From Paramecium sonneborni (taxonomy: Eukaryota > Ciliophora > Oligohymenophorea > Peniculida > Parameciidae): a stretch of DNA of 64,000 nucleotides. The stretch is taken from the NCBI GenBank assembly GCA_905182985.1, contig CAJJDN010000017.1, positions 1 through 64,000 on the forward strand, written 5' to 3'. The position numbers and the translations under genes are program-made. This document shows positions 12,001-24,821 of the stretch, piece by piece (the stretch's first letter is position 1; each line of letters opens with the position of its first letter). The notes beneath the pieces were generated by a model. That model was given only the letters and a program-made list of their open reading frames with translations, ran no database searches and was not told the origin of the DNA.

Positions 12001-14110
12001 AACCCACCCTAAATAAATTAAAAATTTTATAAAATATAAAATTAATATTAAACCACATGCCCCTAATAAAATTAATTATTTAAAATGCATGAAAACATGT
12101 CTGTAATGATAAATCTTAACAAAAATTAATATTGACTATGTGTACAAAAGGAGAGCTTTGATTACTGCCTATAATATATTGCCAAAAGTTAAATAAAAGT
12201 TATTGGAGTTTTTTACATGGTTTTGGGATAAGAAAATCAACCATGTATTCTTCTTAAATAATTAAGAATTCATTGATGAAATACATTTTATTACTATTTA
12301 AGAAGTTGAAAATACATAAATTTAATTAACAAAAGCCAAAGACTATTATTATAGCCTATATAATAATATTCAATATTATTCTTTTATATAATTTATAATT
12401 ATGTTTTTTCTTTTATATTATTGCCATATTTTATTTATTATTATCCATCCTCTTATTTTACTTCTTATAGTTAGTTTGTACTCTAAATTTGTATGTTTTT
12501 AGAGATTCATTATTATTACTTCTACCATTTGATTTTTATTAGAATTTAATATATTTTTAAAGCAATTCTTTTTAGAGAATATTCTAGGTGTTCTTTATCT
12601 AGCATTTTCTTTTTTTTTAAATTAACAATCCAAATTATTAAATTGCCCTAATATTTCAATCATATCTTTAATTCATAGAATTTTTTTATTTTTGTTAACA
12701 TATATTGAGTGCTTTCATTTATGATTTATTTATTTCTAATAAAATATTAAAAATTTTTCAACAATAAGATAAATAAATTCAAAGCAAATTAATTCATTTT
12801 ATTAAGATTTTTCCAAATTGATAAATTATTTTTTCTAAATAATCCCTAACTGATTGATCAAATATAAAATTGTTAAAATAGAGTAATAAATAGATTTATT
12901 TAGACTATTTTTTAATTTAGTTTTGAAATAGCTTAAATAACAATGATAAACTCTCATCCAGATTTTCTACATATTATATTAATTATAAACTATTAAGTGG
13001 ATTAAATATATTTAATTTATTGATCTTAACAATATTTGTTGGTAAACTTATAAATAAGATAATACTAACTAAATAAGGAATCTTTATAATAAATGTCATG
13101 GTATTAATCTAATCATATTAGAGAATGAATCTGTATCCTTTGAATCAGATGGATTTGTAATATTTAAAACATGAAGCGTATGCATACTTGTAATAGAACA
13201 TTTTTCTGGTTTATATTATATTTTTAAAGGTATTATTTAATTTAATTATGACCAAGCTTAATATTACTATATTTTTTATGAATAAGTTAATTAACTAAAA
13301 TTTTATTACAAAGAATTCATTTGTTTAACTAACTACAAATTCTAATTTTTATTCTTCAATTTACATATCAGTTAATTATTCAAATTTTAATAATTTATAA
13401 AATTAATTAATCATTTATATCTTCTAATTTTACTAATAATATAATTTTAAAATTCTTCTGCACTCTTACTTCCTATTATTAAGAACTAAAGAACTAAAAT
13501 TATTTTATAATTCAGTTAAATTTTATTAATTATTATTTTATCTTAAAAATTTACTGTTTTAAATTTAATTTTATCTAATTAATAAATTTCTGTGGATAAA
13601 TGTAAGGTACTTCTTTTAGAATTGATTATTCATCAAATATTCAAATTTTCCATATTTTAAATTATATCTTATTTCTATAATAAAGTTTTATAATGAAATG
13701 TAGCTACTTAATCAATTTTTTGATCTAAATTTGTATTTGCAGGTCACTATTAATTATTTATTACAACTTTGTAAAAAAATTAATAATTATACCATTTGTT
13801 AGCTGATTAAATCAAATGTAAATTCTTATTCATAAATAATAGTTGTGCATTTCAACCTTAATTAGGAAAAGCTGGTTAAGTAAGGGAATATTATTTTAGA
13901 TTTCTAAACTGCTTATCCTTTACTTAAATTTATTAATTTAAGTAGATTCCATTGATTTAATTATTATTATTAAGTAGCAATAAGATTTTAATCAATTTCA
14001 ATATCAATTTCATTCAATTTAATGTACACTATATTCTATTTGAATAATTCCAATCATTTAAATAATCTATCCAACAATTTACATTAAGAAATTATAATTA
14101 TGTTGAATTA
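12001..14110. other. Very AT-rich stretch, no supported gene
   Basis: Two kilobases of AT-rich sequence with only long low-complexity open frames, which are expected by chance when TGA is the only stop. Confidence 0.45.
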
Positions 14111-14640
14111 AAGTAAGGAAGTTTGATTGATTTGAGGGAAAACTTTTATTAATAATGTTAATTCAAAAAATAATTAGTTAATCTTAAGGAAATTAGAATA
14201 TATAATAAATCTGAGGATAAGAAAGAAAGAAGGGTTGATATTCATAAATAATTTTGGAAGACATTAAATAATTAGATTTATCATAGTTGGATGTAAATAG
14301 CATATGTGGATTGATTTATAATAAGTATTATTTGTTAAGAATCAGCTTAAAAACCTTTATAGGTGTATATATATTAAGAAAGTAATTTGGAAATTGGAAA
14401 AATATAGGATCAAATTATGTAAATATCAACAATATAATTAAGGTGGAGGCGTTTATAATTCAGGAAAGAAGGATGGATTTAGGATTGATTTGCATATATT
14501 AAGGCAATTATGAAGATGGAGTTAAATAAGGGATTTGATAAACTATTTTAAAATAAGATGCATATTAAAGTGGATAGTTCATTTGATTAGAAATGATTGA
14601 TTCCAAAATTTGATGATCCTTAGATTGTATGTAAGAGACT
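14111..14640 (+). pseudogene. Decayed MORN-like repeat protein
   Basis: Code-6 fragments in all three plus frames match a repeating pattern of the kind GGGxYxxxGxKxGxWIxL followed by YxGxYxxGxKxGxW. Visible copies are KQGSLIDLRENFYQQC, FIGVY then QFGNWKNI, GGGVYNSGKKDGFRIDL, and YQGNYEDGVKQGI, where the expected next Trp codon is TGA. I recall this kind of MORN-like repeat family as abundant in Paramecium. The required frame changes and the TGA at a Trp position show it is a pseudogene. Confidence 0.65.
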
Positions 14641-15391
14641 AAATGCATAATAAAACAAACAATAAATAATTGATGTTATAAATCTCAAAAAAAAAGATAC
14701 TGGCAAATAATAATTTTATAATTAATGTCTTAAATTGAAAATTTGAAAATATGTTATCAAACATAATTTAATTTTAATTAATTATTTTCTTTCGTTAATG
14801 ATGTTAGATTAACTAGCGATAGACTTTTATTTATATATAATTACACCTAATTAAACCAAAGCAGGTATTCTTCAAACATATTTTATTACATCTTCACTGT
14901 CCCCCAAAGAAACATCAGCTTATAAATAACTAATTGAATCTTCCAAGTTAGAGGAAATATTAGATTTGAAACTCTATGTTTGAATAATATAGCTTTCACT
15001 TATATTTTTTCTTGCATTTAAATATAACTCTGATTGTAATATTAAAATTACTGAAAGTTTCCCATTTCTATCCCCTTTTCTTTAATATTGTTTTATTTTG
15101 TTATGATGTGATGAAGGATTTATAAGATTAGATTTCAAATTTGCAGAAATCATTTTATATATATATGCCAGTTCTCTTGATTCTGATATTACTAAGCTTT
15201 TTTTGCATCCATGTAATTCTAAGACTAAACAAACTTCAAATCATAATTGTTTAGTACTAATATTATAAATTAAGTAAACATTTCTCAATATAATTAAAGA
15301 TGAAAATATTGAGTTTTAACTGCACATCATATTAGCTTTTTTTTAGAAATTCTTAAATAATTAGATTAAGAAAAGGTTTATATAATATATA
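14641..15391. other. No supported gene
   Basis: AT-rich sequence without a convincing frame. Confidence 0.4.
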
Positions 15392-15647
15392 TCTGTGCTA
15401 CATTTATTAGGATTATGTTAAAAGATATTTATTACCCATTCTTTTTAAGTGTTACGCTTAGAATCAAATCCGAAAGCCATTCCTTATTAAAATTAAAGTT
15501 CTTAAAGAAGCCCTTTTAATATTAGAAAAAGCAAACGTCAATTCAAATATACCCATTTATTCTTTATTAATTATTTGGCTAATCTTAATTATATCCAACA
15601 AAAACTATAATAAGCTTAAAATAAGTTACTTAAGGTTTATTTATTGA
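15392..15647 (+). pseudogene. Code-6 coding relic
   Basis: One plus frame is open and protein-like, including DYVKRYLLPILFKCYA and VLKEALLILEKANV, ending at a TGA at 15645-15647. There is no start and no recognisable family. It is probably the C-terminal fragment of a lost gene. Confidence 0.4.
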
Positions 15648-18236
15648 TTTCTTTATGATTAAAATTTAATTTCAACAAAATTACGTAATATTTAGAACAT
15701 TAGGTAGATATTTATATATCATTTAAACTAATTAAAAGCTAAAATTAGTCAATATAATACATACAATACAATTGTTGAAAGAAAGGTGTTTAGTTAAAAC
15801 AATTTTGCAAAGTTCTTAGACTATTTAAAAAATAAAGGAGTGGTTGATTTTGGATACTTGTTCTTCAATTTATTTTTAATAATTACTGAAATTAAATGAA
15901 GATTTTATTTATTTTCAAAAAACTATAACATTTATTTTATTTATACATTCAACCTTAATGTTTTTATTTCTAGTTCTCAAGGTTTTATCATATAATAAAG
16001 GAATGCAGCCTATATTATTGTTCTATAATTACCAATATTACTTTATATAAGTATTTACAATTTAATTTATATTTAAGTAGAAAATAGTTGATTTTTATTT
16101 ATCATTTAAATCTAATTTATTCTTCTTTGATTATTAAAAGAGTTGTTAAATATCTTCTATTTCATTTAGATTTTAATATGAAATTTTATTTTCTAGAATT
16201 ATTATTATAAATATTAATATATTAGTCAATTGAACAATTTTTAAATAATATTAATTATAATTAAAATTACTTGAAAATGACTTGCAATCTAACATTTTTT
16301 GTTGATGAATTCTGAGAAGCTTTGAGAATGAAAATTTTCTCTATGCTCTTAAAATTTTGAAAATTCTCCTTAATTTACATCAATTTTTATCAAGTGTTGA
16401 ATGTATTTTGAACTATATACCCAATAATTTCCTTTATGAAAATTTATAGATTAAATAATATTGAATAAGTTTAAGTTTTTCTTTAATTAGATTTATTTTT
16501 TGATAAAAAAACATATTTCAATTATTCACAAAATGAATGATTAAAATCATAATAAAAAAATTAAATTATACATATTTAAAAGGAAACTTTAAAGAAAAAA
16601 ATTGTAAAAATTTTTATTTATAACTATTAATAATACATATCAATTATATTTTTAAATAAAATTCTTCTATTCATTTTTTTAAATCAAAAAATTAACCTAA
16701 TATCAGATTGCGCTAAATCATACCTGAAATGTTTTAAATTCTTTCCAGATTTATAATTCTTTAAGTCATTTTTTGATAAATTCAAATAAATGAAACTTAT
16801 TTAACAAATGAAATTGGCCAATTAAAATTGAAACAAAAAATAAAACCCAAATAATTTAAAATTAGGCAATTAATATGATAACTAAACAAATTGTTGTATA
16901 ACATTGTTCTTATGATAACAACTACTAATCAATTTTATTTTGGGAAGTTCCGATTTCTTTTAATATCAATTTCATAATAACAAATTTCAAACCTAAGAAA
17001 TTATACTCACAATTATTTATAGATCAATTTATATTTTTAGATTTGACATCCAACTCTACTTATCTACCAATTTGAATTCTCAAAGTATATATACTAATAT
17101 TTCACCTACCATTACTTTCATAAATATATTCAAAATAATTACGTTGTTTCTTTTTAAAGATAATTTACCATTTGTCTTCAAACTATTATTAATATTTGAT
17201 TATCAAATATAAGTAAAAAATTATCTTTAACTCTCTTACCTTCCTATTTCATTCTAAAGAAATATCGTAATATCCTCACAACTAAAATTTATTATTTTTG
17301 TGACCTTCTAGATTTTTTTATAATTTTTAATCATATTTCTGGTATTTAAAAAGCATTTCCTAAAATATTTGATTCAAATTTAATAAGTGGAGCAATTGGA
17401 ACATAAAAATGAAATTATATTGTTTAACTTTATATTTAGAATCATAATTAATTATAGTCTTAAGAATATTAATATTCCATCTGATATTTAACAAATTTAA
17501 AAGACATTTACTTTTGATGAATTAAATAAAGTTTAACAATTTAGAGTACGAAGTTAAAAACTAAAATATGATAAAGATATTTTAAGAAAAGGAAGATTAA
17601 TATGAATATTAAATAATTAGAAAGTTATAAAAATTTTTAATTAAAACATATAAACTAGTATTCATCATTCTCGATATAATAATTATGGGAAAATAATTTG
17701 AATTAAAATAAAAATTTTAAATTATTAAGAAAAGATAAATCAAATTGAACACTAATTGGAAGAATAAATATTCAAAATAAATAATAAGGATAATAATTTT
17801 AAGAATAAATAAGCCAATATTATAAAAAATTAAGAATGATGTAAATTTAAAATGAATAAATATTAAGTAATCTCAATTAATTAAAATGATAATAAATCCA
17901 TTATTAAAAATCAAATAAATATCAATAATAATTAATTCTATCTTGCAGATAAGAATCATAAAAAAGATATTTGTTATTTTTATTAATGAGATTAATAATA
18001 TTATTAAAATTTAAATACTTAAATTGAATTACATCATAATAGACCTTTTAATATAAAGAGAAGTATCTAATATTAGTAAAATGAAAAATTTACTTTATTT
18101 TTTATTTCCTCTAAATAGAGTGAATTCTTTAGACATTAGGAAAATTCTAAAGGTTTTGATTATAAATTAATAATACATACGAGAATTGAATATTATTAAG
18201 TAATATATAATAGGCAATGGATATTCTGGTTAAAGA
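15648..18236. other. AT-rich stretch, no supported gene
   Basis: Mostly low-complexity sequence. Asn/Lys/Gln-rich open frames near 17.4-18.2 kb on the plus strand may be eroded coding sequence leading into the relic at 18237, but nothing there is assignable. Confidence 0.4.
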
Positions 18237-18461
18237 GAATGGACTGAAAGATCCGAAACTTTGAGGCAATCCTTAATTGCTTTAGCTAATTTAAAATAAT
18301 AAATAATGTATTTAATTTAAAGCTGTAATGACCTCAAAATTTAGAGAGTTCCATCTTTAGAGAGCTAGTTTTAGAATCATTTTACTGAAATAAAAGAAGT
18401 GGAATTAACAAATAATTAATCACCTAAACTAAAGATAGGATAAAAAATAAGAAATTTATGA
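18237..18461 (+). pseudogene. Coding relic, faintly kinesin-like
   Basis: A 75-codon frame ends in TGA at 18459-18461. The order TERSETLRQSLIALANL then VPSLESQF loosely resembles the kinesin-motor segment in which an LKE..NINKSLSALGNV motif precedes VPYRxSKLT. The match is weak and the nucleotide-binding motifs are absent, so the kinesin link is only a suggestion. Confidence 0.3.
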
Positions 18462-18599
18462 AATTGAATAGAAATATCATTCCTCAAGTCCAAAAAAAAA
18501 AAAAAGTCAAAGTTTATTTCACCATTAGAATACTCAGAATAATTGGTTTTAAAAAGTCTAAAAAAAGTAATAGAATGAAATTAACTTTAAATTAAAATA

Positions 18600-19070
18600 A
18601 TTCAAATTAAAGAAAATATTCTGATCTTCCTTCTAAAACTGAGAAATCTTAAATATAAGAATTCTTATAATTTGCCTGTGATTTTTAAAGAAGTTTTTTC
18701 TCTAAAAATAAAAATAATCCTATCTTACAATTACATTTCTTTTTGTTCTTTAGTATCCACTTGTGAAATTTCTACAGTAAATTCATTCTTAGGTTTAGGA
18801 AATGATTTTAATTTCTGTTTGATCATTTATTTTAACTTCTATTCATTCTTTAATTATTATTATTTTTCTTATTCAGCATTAAAATAGGCAATACTTTAAC
18901 TAAATTCTTTGCATGCCCTTTTGTAATTTTAATATTAACACCAAATGTATACTTTGACGCTTCAACTTATCTTCTTGGAGTCTATTCAACATATTAGCTA
19001 ATTGATTTGGTGTTTAATTCCCAATATTCTTGATAATAATAATATTAGATATGCTTTTTAAATTTTGGTG
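18600..19070 (-). pseudogene. Gln/Lys-rich coiled-coil relic
   Basis: Minus-strand code-6 fragments in two frames read as helical, charged protein, for example QLANMLNRLQEDKLKRQS and then FPKPKNEFTVEISQVDTKEQ. The plus-strand ORF over 18672-18887 is its shadow. A frame change lies near 18900. No family is recognised. Confidence 0.4.
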
Positions 19071-20277
19071 TTAAAACAACAACAAAGATAAATATTTGAA
19101 GATAATATAATTATTAATTCTCTGGAGAAAAATACTATCTCAAAGATACTGTATAATTAAATATTATGAATATTATAGTAGATCATTATTCGAATGATTA
19201 CTGAAATGAAATTGAAAAAAAAGAATTCAAGAATTAAATAAATATTATAGATATATTTTATATATGATAAAAGTTGAATATTGCGAAAGAAAAAATAAAT
19301 GAGAAAATAAATAGTATTTTATCATATAATTCCATTTATATTTAAAAAAATTATAATAAATCTTTTCTCAAGAGTTTAAGTTAAAACGTCAAATACAAAA
19401 CGCAATTTAGCAATTTTATGAAAAGAAACTAATGATTAAAAATATATGGAAATTTATAATGATTGAAAGAACAATAATTGTATTATTGTTCAAGATTTAT
19501 TATAAGCAAAATGTTTAGATTTTCAAAAAGTAAAGTTAGCAATTAGAATTTATAACAATTTAGAAAGCATTTGAATCATATAAAAATTAGTACCAATTGA
19601 AGCTAGGAGAATCAAGTGGATTTGGATATGTAGTAAATAGATTTTGAATTCAACTTATTCAGAATTATTCTGAATTCATGTTTTATACTTAAATACTAAC
19701 CATATTAAATATCGTAATTTATATATGTATATAAAGTAGGCTAAATTATAAAATTAATAGATTATTTAATCAGTCAAATTCCATTATTGTAAATTTAGAA
19801 TGATCATAATCCAAAAGCTATAACCTAAATAACTATAAGTAGATGAAAAGTTTTTAGGGTCAGTATTTAAAATTATAATATTTTTATTATCAGGCATTAC
19901 TATCTTTAATAATATTTCAATATTTTAATTAGCCAAATTTGTACATTAAACGAAATCATTATTTGTTGTCTTTCTTTAGATATTCAAATAACACTAAAAA
20001 TCAAATGCTTTCTATATATCAATGAGCTCAATATGTTTGAAAAGGTAAAAATTTCAGCTTTTTAGGTTTTTATATTATTTTATATATTTTTTTAACAAAC
20101 TATCAATTACCTTAAAAAGCTAATTTATTTTTAAAGTTGATCAAAATTGAAATAATCTTGTAATTTTTTATTTATATAAATAATTAAAATAATTCATGTG
20201 AAAATTTTGTTAAACCATTATTAAATTTAATTTCATCTTAAATAAAGATATAAAAATTATATTTCTAATCCTACATC
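19071..20277. other. No supported gene
   Basis: AT-rich sequence, no convincing frame on either strand. Confidence 0.4.
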
Positions 20278-20676
20278 TCATGTCAGAAATGAATCATTCA
20301 TAACATACTTCATTAATACTTCATCAGAAATAGACATGATTGATTATCCTTTTGAATTATGATTTCCAGTTTGTTTTGCCATTTGTTAAAAAAATGTGTT
20401 AAAATAGAGAAAGTCACCTGGATGTTTTCTATGCTCCTCCAAGTAATTTAGCATCTCTTTTATCAATCTCAAAATCTGACTTTTTAACTTCTCTATTGAA
20501 AGTTCTCCTTTTTGATCAAATTAGCTTTTGATTTACACTTTAAGTTTTTCAAAATCTATAATTGATATTCCTTTACCTGTTGAGTTGCTAATAAATAATT
20601 TTTTCGGTTGTTTCAAATGTGAACATTAGTAAAATATTAATAAGTGATTTTTAAGTATATCAAGTTATTCCCTGAA
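20278..20676 (-). CDS. Unidentified code-6 ORF, 132 codons, N-terminus missing
   Basis: The frame is open for 132 codons to a TGA at 20278-20280 and is strongly protein-like, including SNSTGKGISIIDFEKLK and IKEMLNYLEEHRKHPGDFLY. No in-frame ATG occurs near its 5' end and a TGA lies just upstream, so the start is lost or lies beyond an unrecognised intron. No domain is recognised. Probably the end of a decayed or divergent gene. Confidence 0.45.
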
Positions 20677-21179
20677 TCAGCCTTTATATTATTTAAATTT
20701 AAATTAGTATTTCATAAATACAAAAATCTATATTTTTAATTCTGCATTTATTTTAGTAGAATAGTGGATAAAATTTAAAAGTAAATTGTATTTATCTATT
20801 AAAGAATAAATATCAAATTGAAAAATAGATTGTTAATGCCACTTTTGGAAAAGGTGGTAATAAATTCTTTATAACATTTAAGTTAAACATATGCCTAATT
20901 AATTTATTAATTAATTAAAAAATTTTTGAAAATCATTTGATGATTTTTTGAGTTATGTTAAAGGATTAAATAGAGCAAAAAAAAGTAATTTAAATTGCGT
21001 ATAATTTATTTGATAATGAAGATAAATTATAATGGCTACTATGATTGCATCAAAGATATCATTACTTATTAAATAAATTTCTGAAATCTGATTATTATTA
21101 AATTTAATTAGATTTATATGAATTATCAATTAAAAGTAATAAAAAATCTTCAATAAGAAAGTATAGACACAATTTTTTT

Positions 21180-21660
21180 AAGAAGATGCTAAAGCTGAAG
21201 AATTAATAAAGAGAAGTGAACAAAAAAAAAAGTTGAATTGTCTACATAAAGAGCAGTAGAAGGTGCTTAGTAAGTTACTAACAAAATAATGAAGAAGCTT
21301 ATGCATATGTAGGAGTGAGGCCTAAAGAAGTTTAGGATACTCAAGAAGCTGGAGAACAGACTGGGAAAATTATATAAAGTAGAATGATTGACAAATGATA
21401 TTTGGTAAGCTAAGGAATGTCTAAATGATCCCCTAATGAAGAGTTTATAGCAAGGAATATTAATTGATATAAGAAGAAGAAGGTTGCATTGATGAAGCTT
21501 AGGATGGATTTTTTTAGATTAGATATCTAATTAATCCTCAAGAGAGAATATCAAATTTTTAAATTAGATTATAAAACATGAATTCTACTCATGATTTATC
21601 CAAATAGAAGTAAAGTTCAATTTAAATCAAACAGACTTTTAAAACTAAATGATAAAGAAT
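21180..21660 (+). pseudogene. Acidic coding relic in several frames
   Basis: Plus-strand code-6 fragments read well in successive frames: EDAKAEELIKRSEQKKK, then NNEEAYAYVGVRPKEVQDTQ, then EEEGCIDEAQDGFFQIRYL. They end at TGA codons and cannot be joined by obvious GT...AG introns. I infer a degraded gene. No family is recognised. Confidence 0.4.
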
Positions 21661-22491
21661 GGCATATCTGTTGTTAAACATTCTTATTTGCAAAGCAAAC
21701 ATATAAAAATTGTTCATCCTTAGGTTACGATATTATTAAGTATATGGTAAGAATAAATTATTTACTAGTGTAAAAATGAAATCATTTGATTCTAGATGAC
21801 AGATAAATACTGAGGATTCTAAAAAAAGATAGCTTATTACATGAAAATCTTGATGGATTATTGATGGTATTTTTGAATAGGAATTTTGAAAGAGAATCAA
21901 TTCTTTATTAAAATCCATATCATATTTTGATAGTAGGATTAAATCTTAGTGTAGGCTGAGTTTACTGTTTATTGAATCAAAAAAATAATTATGAATTAAA
22001 TGTTGATCTATAACCTACATCCTTCACTTAGAATTTATGAAACAATTTAGCAAATAATAAAGTTTTTGCCGTTTGAGTGATGTATTCATATTAGGAGATA
22101 GAATACTAAATAATTTTCTTGGATTTATTAATAAGGATTATAAAGTTTATATATTATAAAGATATTGAATTGAATGGGCATATATATATGATATACTAGA
22201 TTTGAATAAGATAATTCTTGATATTAGTTGAGGTGGATTAATGAAAAAGACTGTCTAGCCATACATTTTGGAAAGTATATTCTCAGCTTGTTAGAGTATA
22301 TTTTAATTTTAAGCATTTTTTTAATAACGTAATGTAGAGGAGGGCATATAAATTAATTTAAATTCTTTTCTGAAAAACATCAATTGGAGTTTAAAATGAT
22401 AATGCAGCTGTTGATACAGAGTTTACTGAATGTAATTTCCTTTTGTTTAGATATTCATTCATCATAAATATCTTGAACTTAATCTAAAATT
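21661..22491. other. Weak coding scraps only
   Basis: Plus-strand scraps continue to about 22.3 kb, with several in-frame TGA codons. Nothing is assignable; probably more of the preceding relic. Confidence 0.35.
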
Positions 22492-23025
22492 TCAGAGAGA
22501 TCGTCTTTCCTTATATACCCTACTTATTAAATCGGTTTAACCTAGATTTTAAAATAATTACTTACTTAAATTCTGTCTCTTATTTCTATAATAAACTATT
22601 AAGATATATTTATAATTCTTCATAACCTTTGAAACAAATTTTGAGCTTATTTTGAAGTCACAATCCTGGTGAATTTTTTTAATCTTTTCAACTATTGTTG
22701 TTGGATCAATGACTGACATTTCACTTTAGATTAACAAATCTAATTCTCCAAAAAAGCTATATTAAGTTAGAGAATCGATTAAGTTATTAATCCAATCCTA
22801 AGATAACCAAATTAAAAAATCAAGTTGTTGGATCAATCTTGTTTTTAGACCATCAATCATTTTCTAAAAGCCTTCAACCGATTATAAGTGAGGTTTGATT
22901 ATTGGCTTGTATTGATTAATCTTTTTTCTTTATGCATCAAAGCTTTATTTAATTGATTGATAATCCATAATCTAAAGAATTAGTTAAATTCTATCAACGA
23001 CAGGACTTGCATAACAGCCTTTCAT
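22492..23025 (-). CDS. Unidentified helical protein, 177 residues
   Basis: In code 6 the frame is open from ATG at 23025 to TGA at 22492. Coding-like sequence continues about 70 bases upstream of that ATG in the same frame (VVFLKSQEMKGCYASPVVDR) to an in-frame TGA, so the true N-terminus may lie further out or be lost. It is helical and leucine-rich, for example QLDFLIWLSQDWINNLIDSL. No domain is recognised. It is the last plausible gene before the gene-dense region and could be intact or truncated. Confidence 0.5.
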
Positions 23026-23613
23026 CTCTTGAGATTTAAGAAAAACAACAAATTCGATCTGCTGTTGGTGTACTTGGTTTAAAATTTTTCACAAATGTCT
23101 AAGAATAACTATTTTACAAAAAAAACTGCACAAAAAAAAAAGAAAAAGCTGGAAGTTCCACAATTATTTACACAAAACTCATTATTAAGCTTGAAATTGC
23201 TTTTTAATAAGAAATTTAGCTTAAAATCCCCAATCCCCTTACCTTTAAGTTAAGGTTATTCTAAATAGTTATTAAGTTAAGATGTAGTTGAAAAATAAGT
23301 TTCTTGATTTGATTTTTTGTTTGCCAATAATTATATGATTAAAATTTAATTAGATAAATAGTATCAATAAATAAATAAAAATTGAAGCATTTAAGAGAAG
23401 TTTTTGTGTAAATATAGAGAATCTCATTGTAAGAGAGATTTTAAAACAAATATGAGCATGAATGCTGCAAATTTCCTTTTTAACTGTGTATATTGTCTTA
23501 AAATTTACTTTATTGAGGAATAAATTCAAATGATATCATCTAAGAAAGTTCTTATTGTAAAAATAAAGTTGATATTAATGAATTTTAGTTATGTGATGTT
23601 TGATTATAAAATT
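23026..23613. other. Spacer at the subtelomere / gene-dense boundary
   Basis: AT-rich spacer with no recognised gene. A possible 5'-leader intron (GTA...TAG, about 32 nt) lies near 23569-23600, just before the start chosen for the next gene. Confidence 0.4.
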
Positions 23614-24668
23614 ATGTATTTTTTTCATTCATTATTTTTTTTGTTAGCCGCTTCATGTGCTGAGGTTTATGAACTTAATTCAAAAAACTTTGAAAAGTTC
23701 ATAGATGAATACCCATATGCTATAATAAACTTTTAAAAAGGGTATGATTGTGATAAATGTAATGAAGTAGATTAAATGCTAGGAAAAATAGCATAAAATT
23801 TTAAAGAGAAATTGTTAGGATTTGGGAGAATAAATTGCAAATAATATCCTATTTTTATAAAAAGATTTGGAATAAATAAATACCCAGCACTTATTTTTTT
23901 TAGATAAGGAGACATTGAGGTCTATGAAGGTTAAAAATCATACACAACACTTTTTGAATGGCTGAAAGAAAATTTGAGACCACTAGTTCATATCATAGAA
24001 GATGCTTAAAATTTAAAAGATTTTCTTGATGAAAAAGTTGCATTAGTTTATTTTGCTTCAGAAAATGAGTTTATCGATCCATTTATTTTAATGAAAATGA
24101 AAGAAGTAAATATGAAGTATTCTTTGTTTTATATGGTGCTCGCTAAATCGCCAGATATCCGAAAATATTTTGGTATTGAGAATGAAACAAATTTGATGAT
24201 ATTTCCCTAAAATGGAGAACCAAAAAAATATAAAGGATATATTTAAGAGTATGAATATGTGTTATCAAAAGCATGGAAAATTATTTACTTTAGGAAGCAT
24301 TGCCATTAATTTATACAGGAAGTGATTTAGAAATTTAAGTTACATTAAAAAATTAGACTCCATTTCTTCTAATTTTTGATGAAATGAATCAAGATTATTA
24401 TGAAATAGCTGAAAGAAATTAATATTTTGTGAAAATTTTTATTTTTGATAAATAAGATTATGAAGCAATTTAAATATTTTCTGGGCTACTTCAAATGCAA
24501 ATTGATGTTAATTTTATATATTTTCATGAAACGAAGTATAAATTAGATTTATAAATAGAAATAAAAAAACATAAAAAATAACTAAAAACAATTTATAATA
24601 TATCATTTGGGATTATATTGATAGAGAAGAAGGAGTAAGGTTTGATATATGATATAAATGAGTTTTGA
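23614..24668 (+). CDS. PDI-family thioredoxin-like secretory protein, 339 residues
   Basis: A likely signal peptide (MYFFHSLFFLLAASCAEV) is followed by a thioredoxin-like domain. In place of the usual CGHC, the redox motif reads CDKC within a run GYDCDKCNEVD. An intron of about 35 nt at 24259-24293, starting GTG rather than the usual GTA, restores the frame and gives a 340-codon model ending in TGA. Family members act in disulfide chemistry or chaperoning in the ER. Here the WCGHC context is lost and the C-terminus is DINEF, with no KDEL-type retention signal, so a classical oxidase role is doubtful. An upstream ATG at 23530 is in frame, but I chose the ATG that puts the signal peptide at the N-terminus. 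Confidence 0.75.
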
Positions 24669-24821
24669 GAATTTGGAATTAGTAATTCAAATCTTATTAA
24701 AGATTTTAATAGTAGCATTGTTATTATATAAGTTGTTTTTCTTCTCAAAACTAATTCTATAAAATTAGTGCAAAATTATATATTTATCAAACTCTATTAT
24801 GTTAATCTAAAAATTAATAAA

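Noticed and set aside
1..23500. Internal eliminated sequences or a germline contig
   Set aside because: The telomere at position 1 and the gene-dense, interruption-free structure indicate a somatic (macronuclear) chromosome; no TA-bounded insertions inside good exons were seen.
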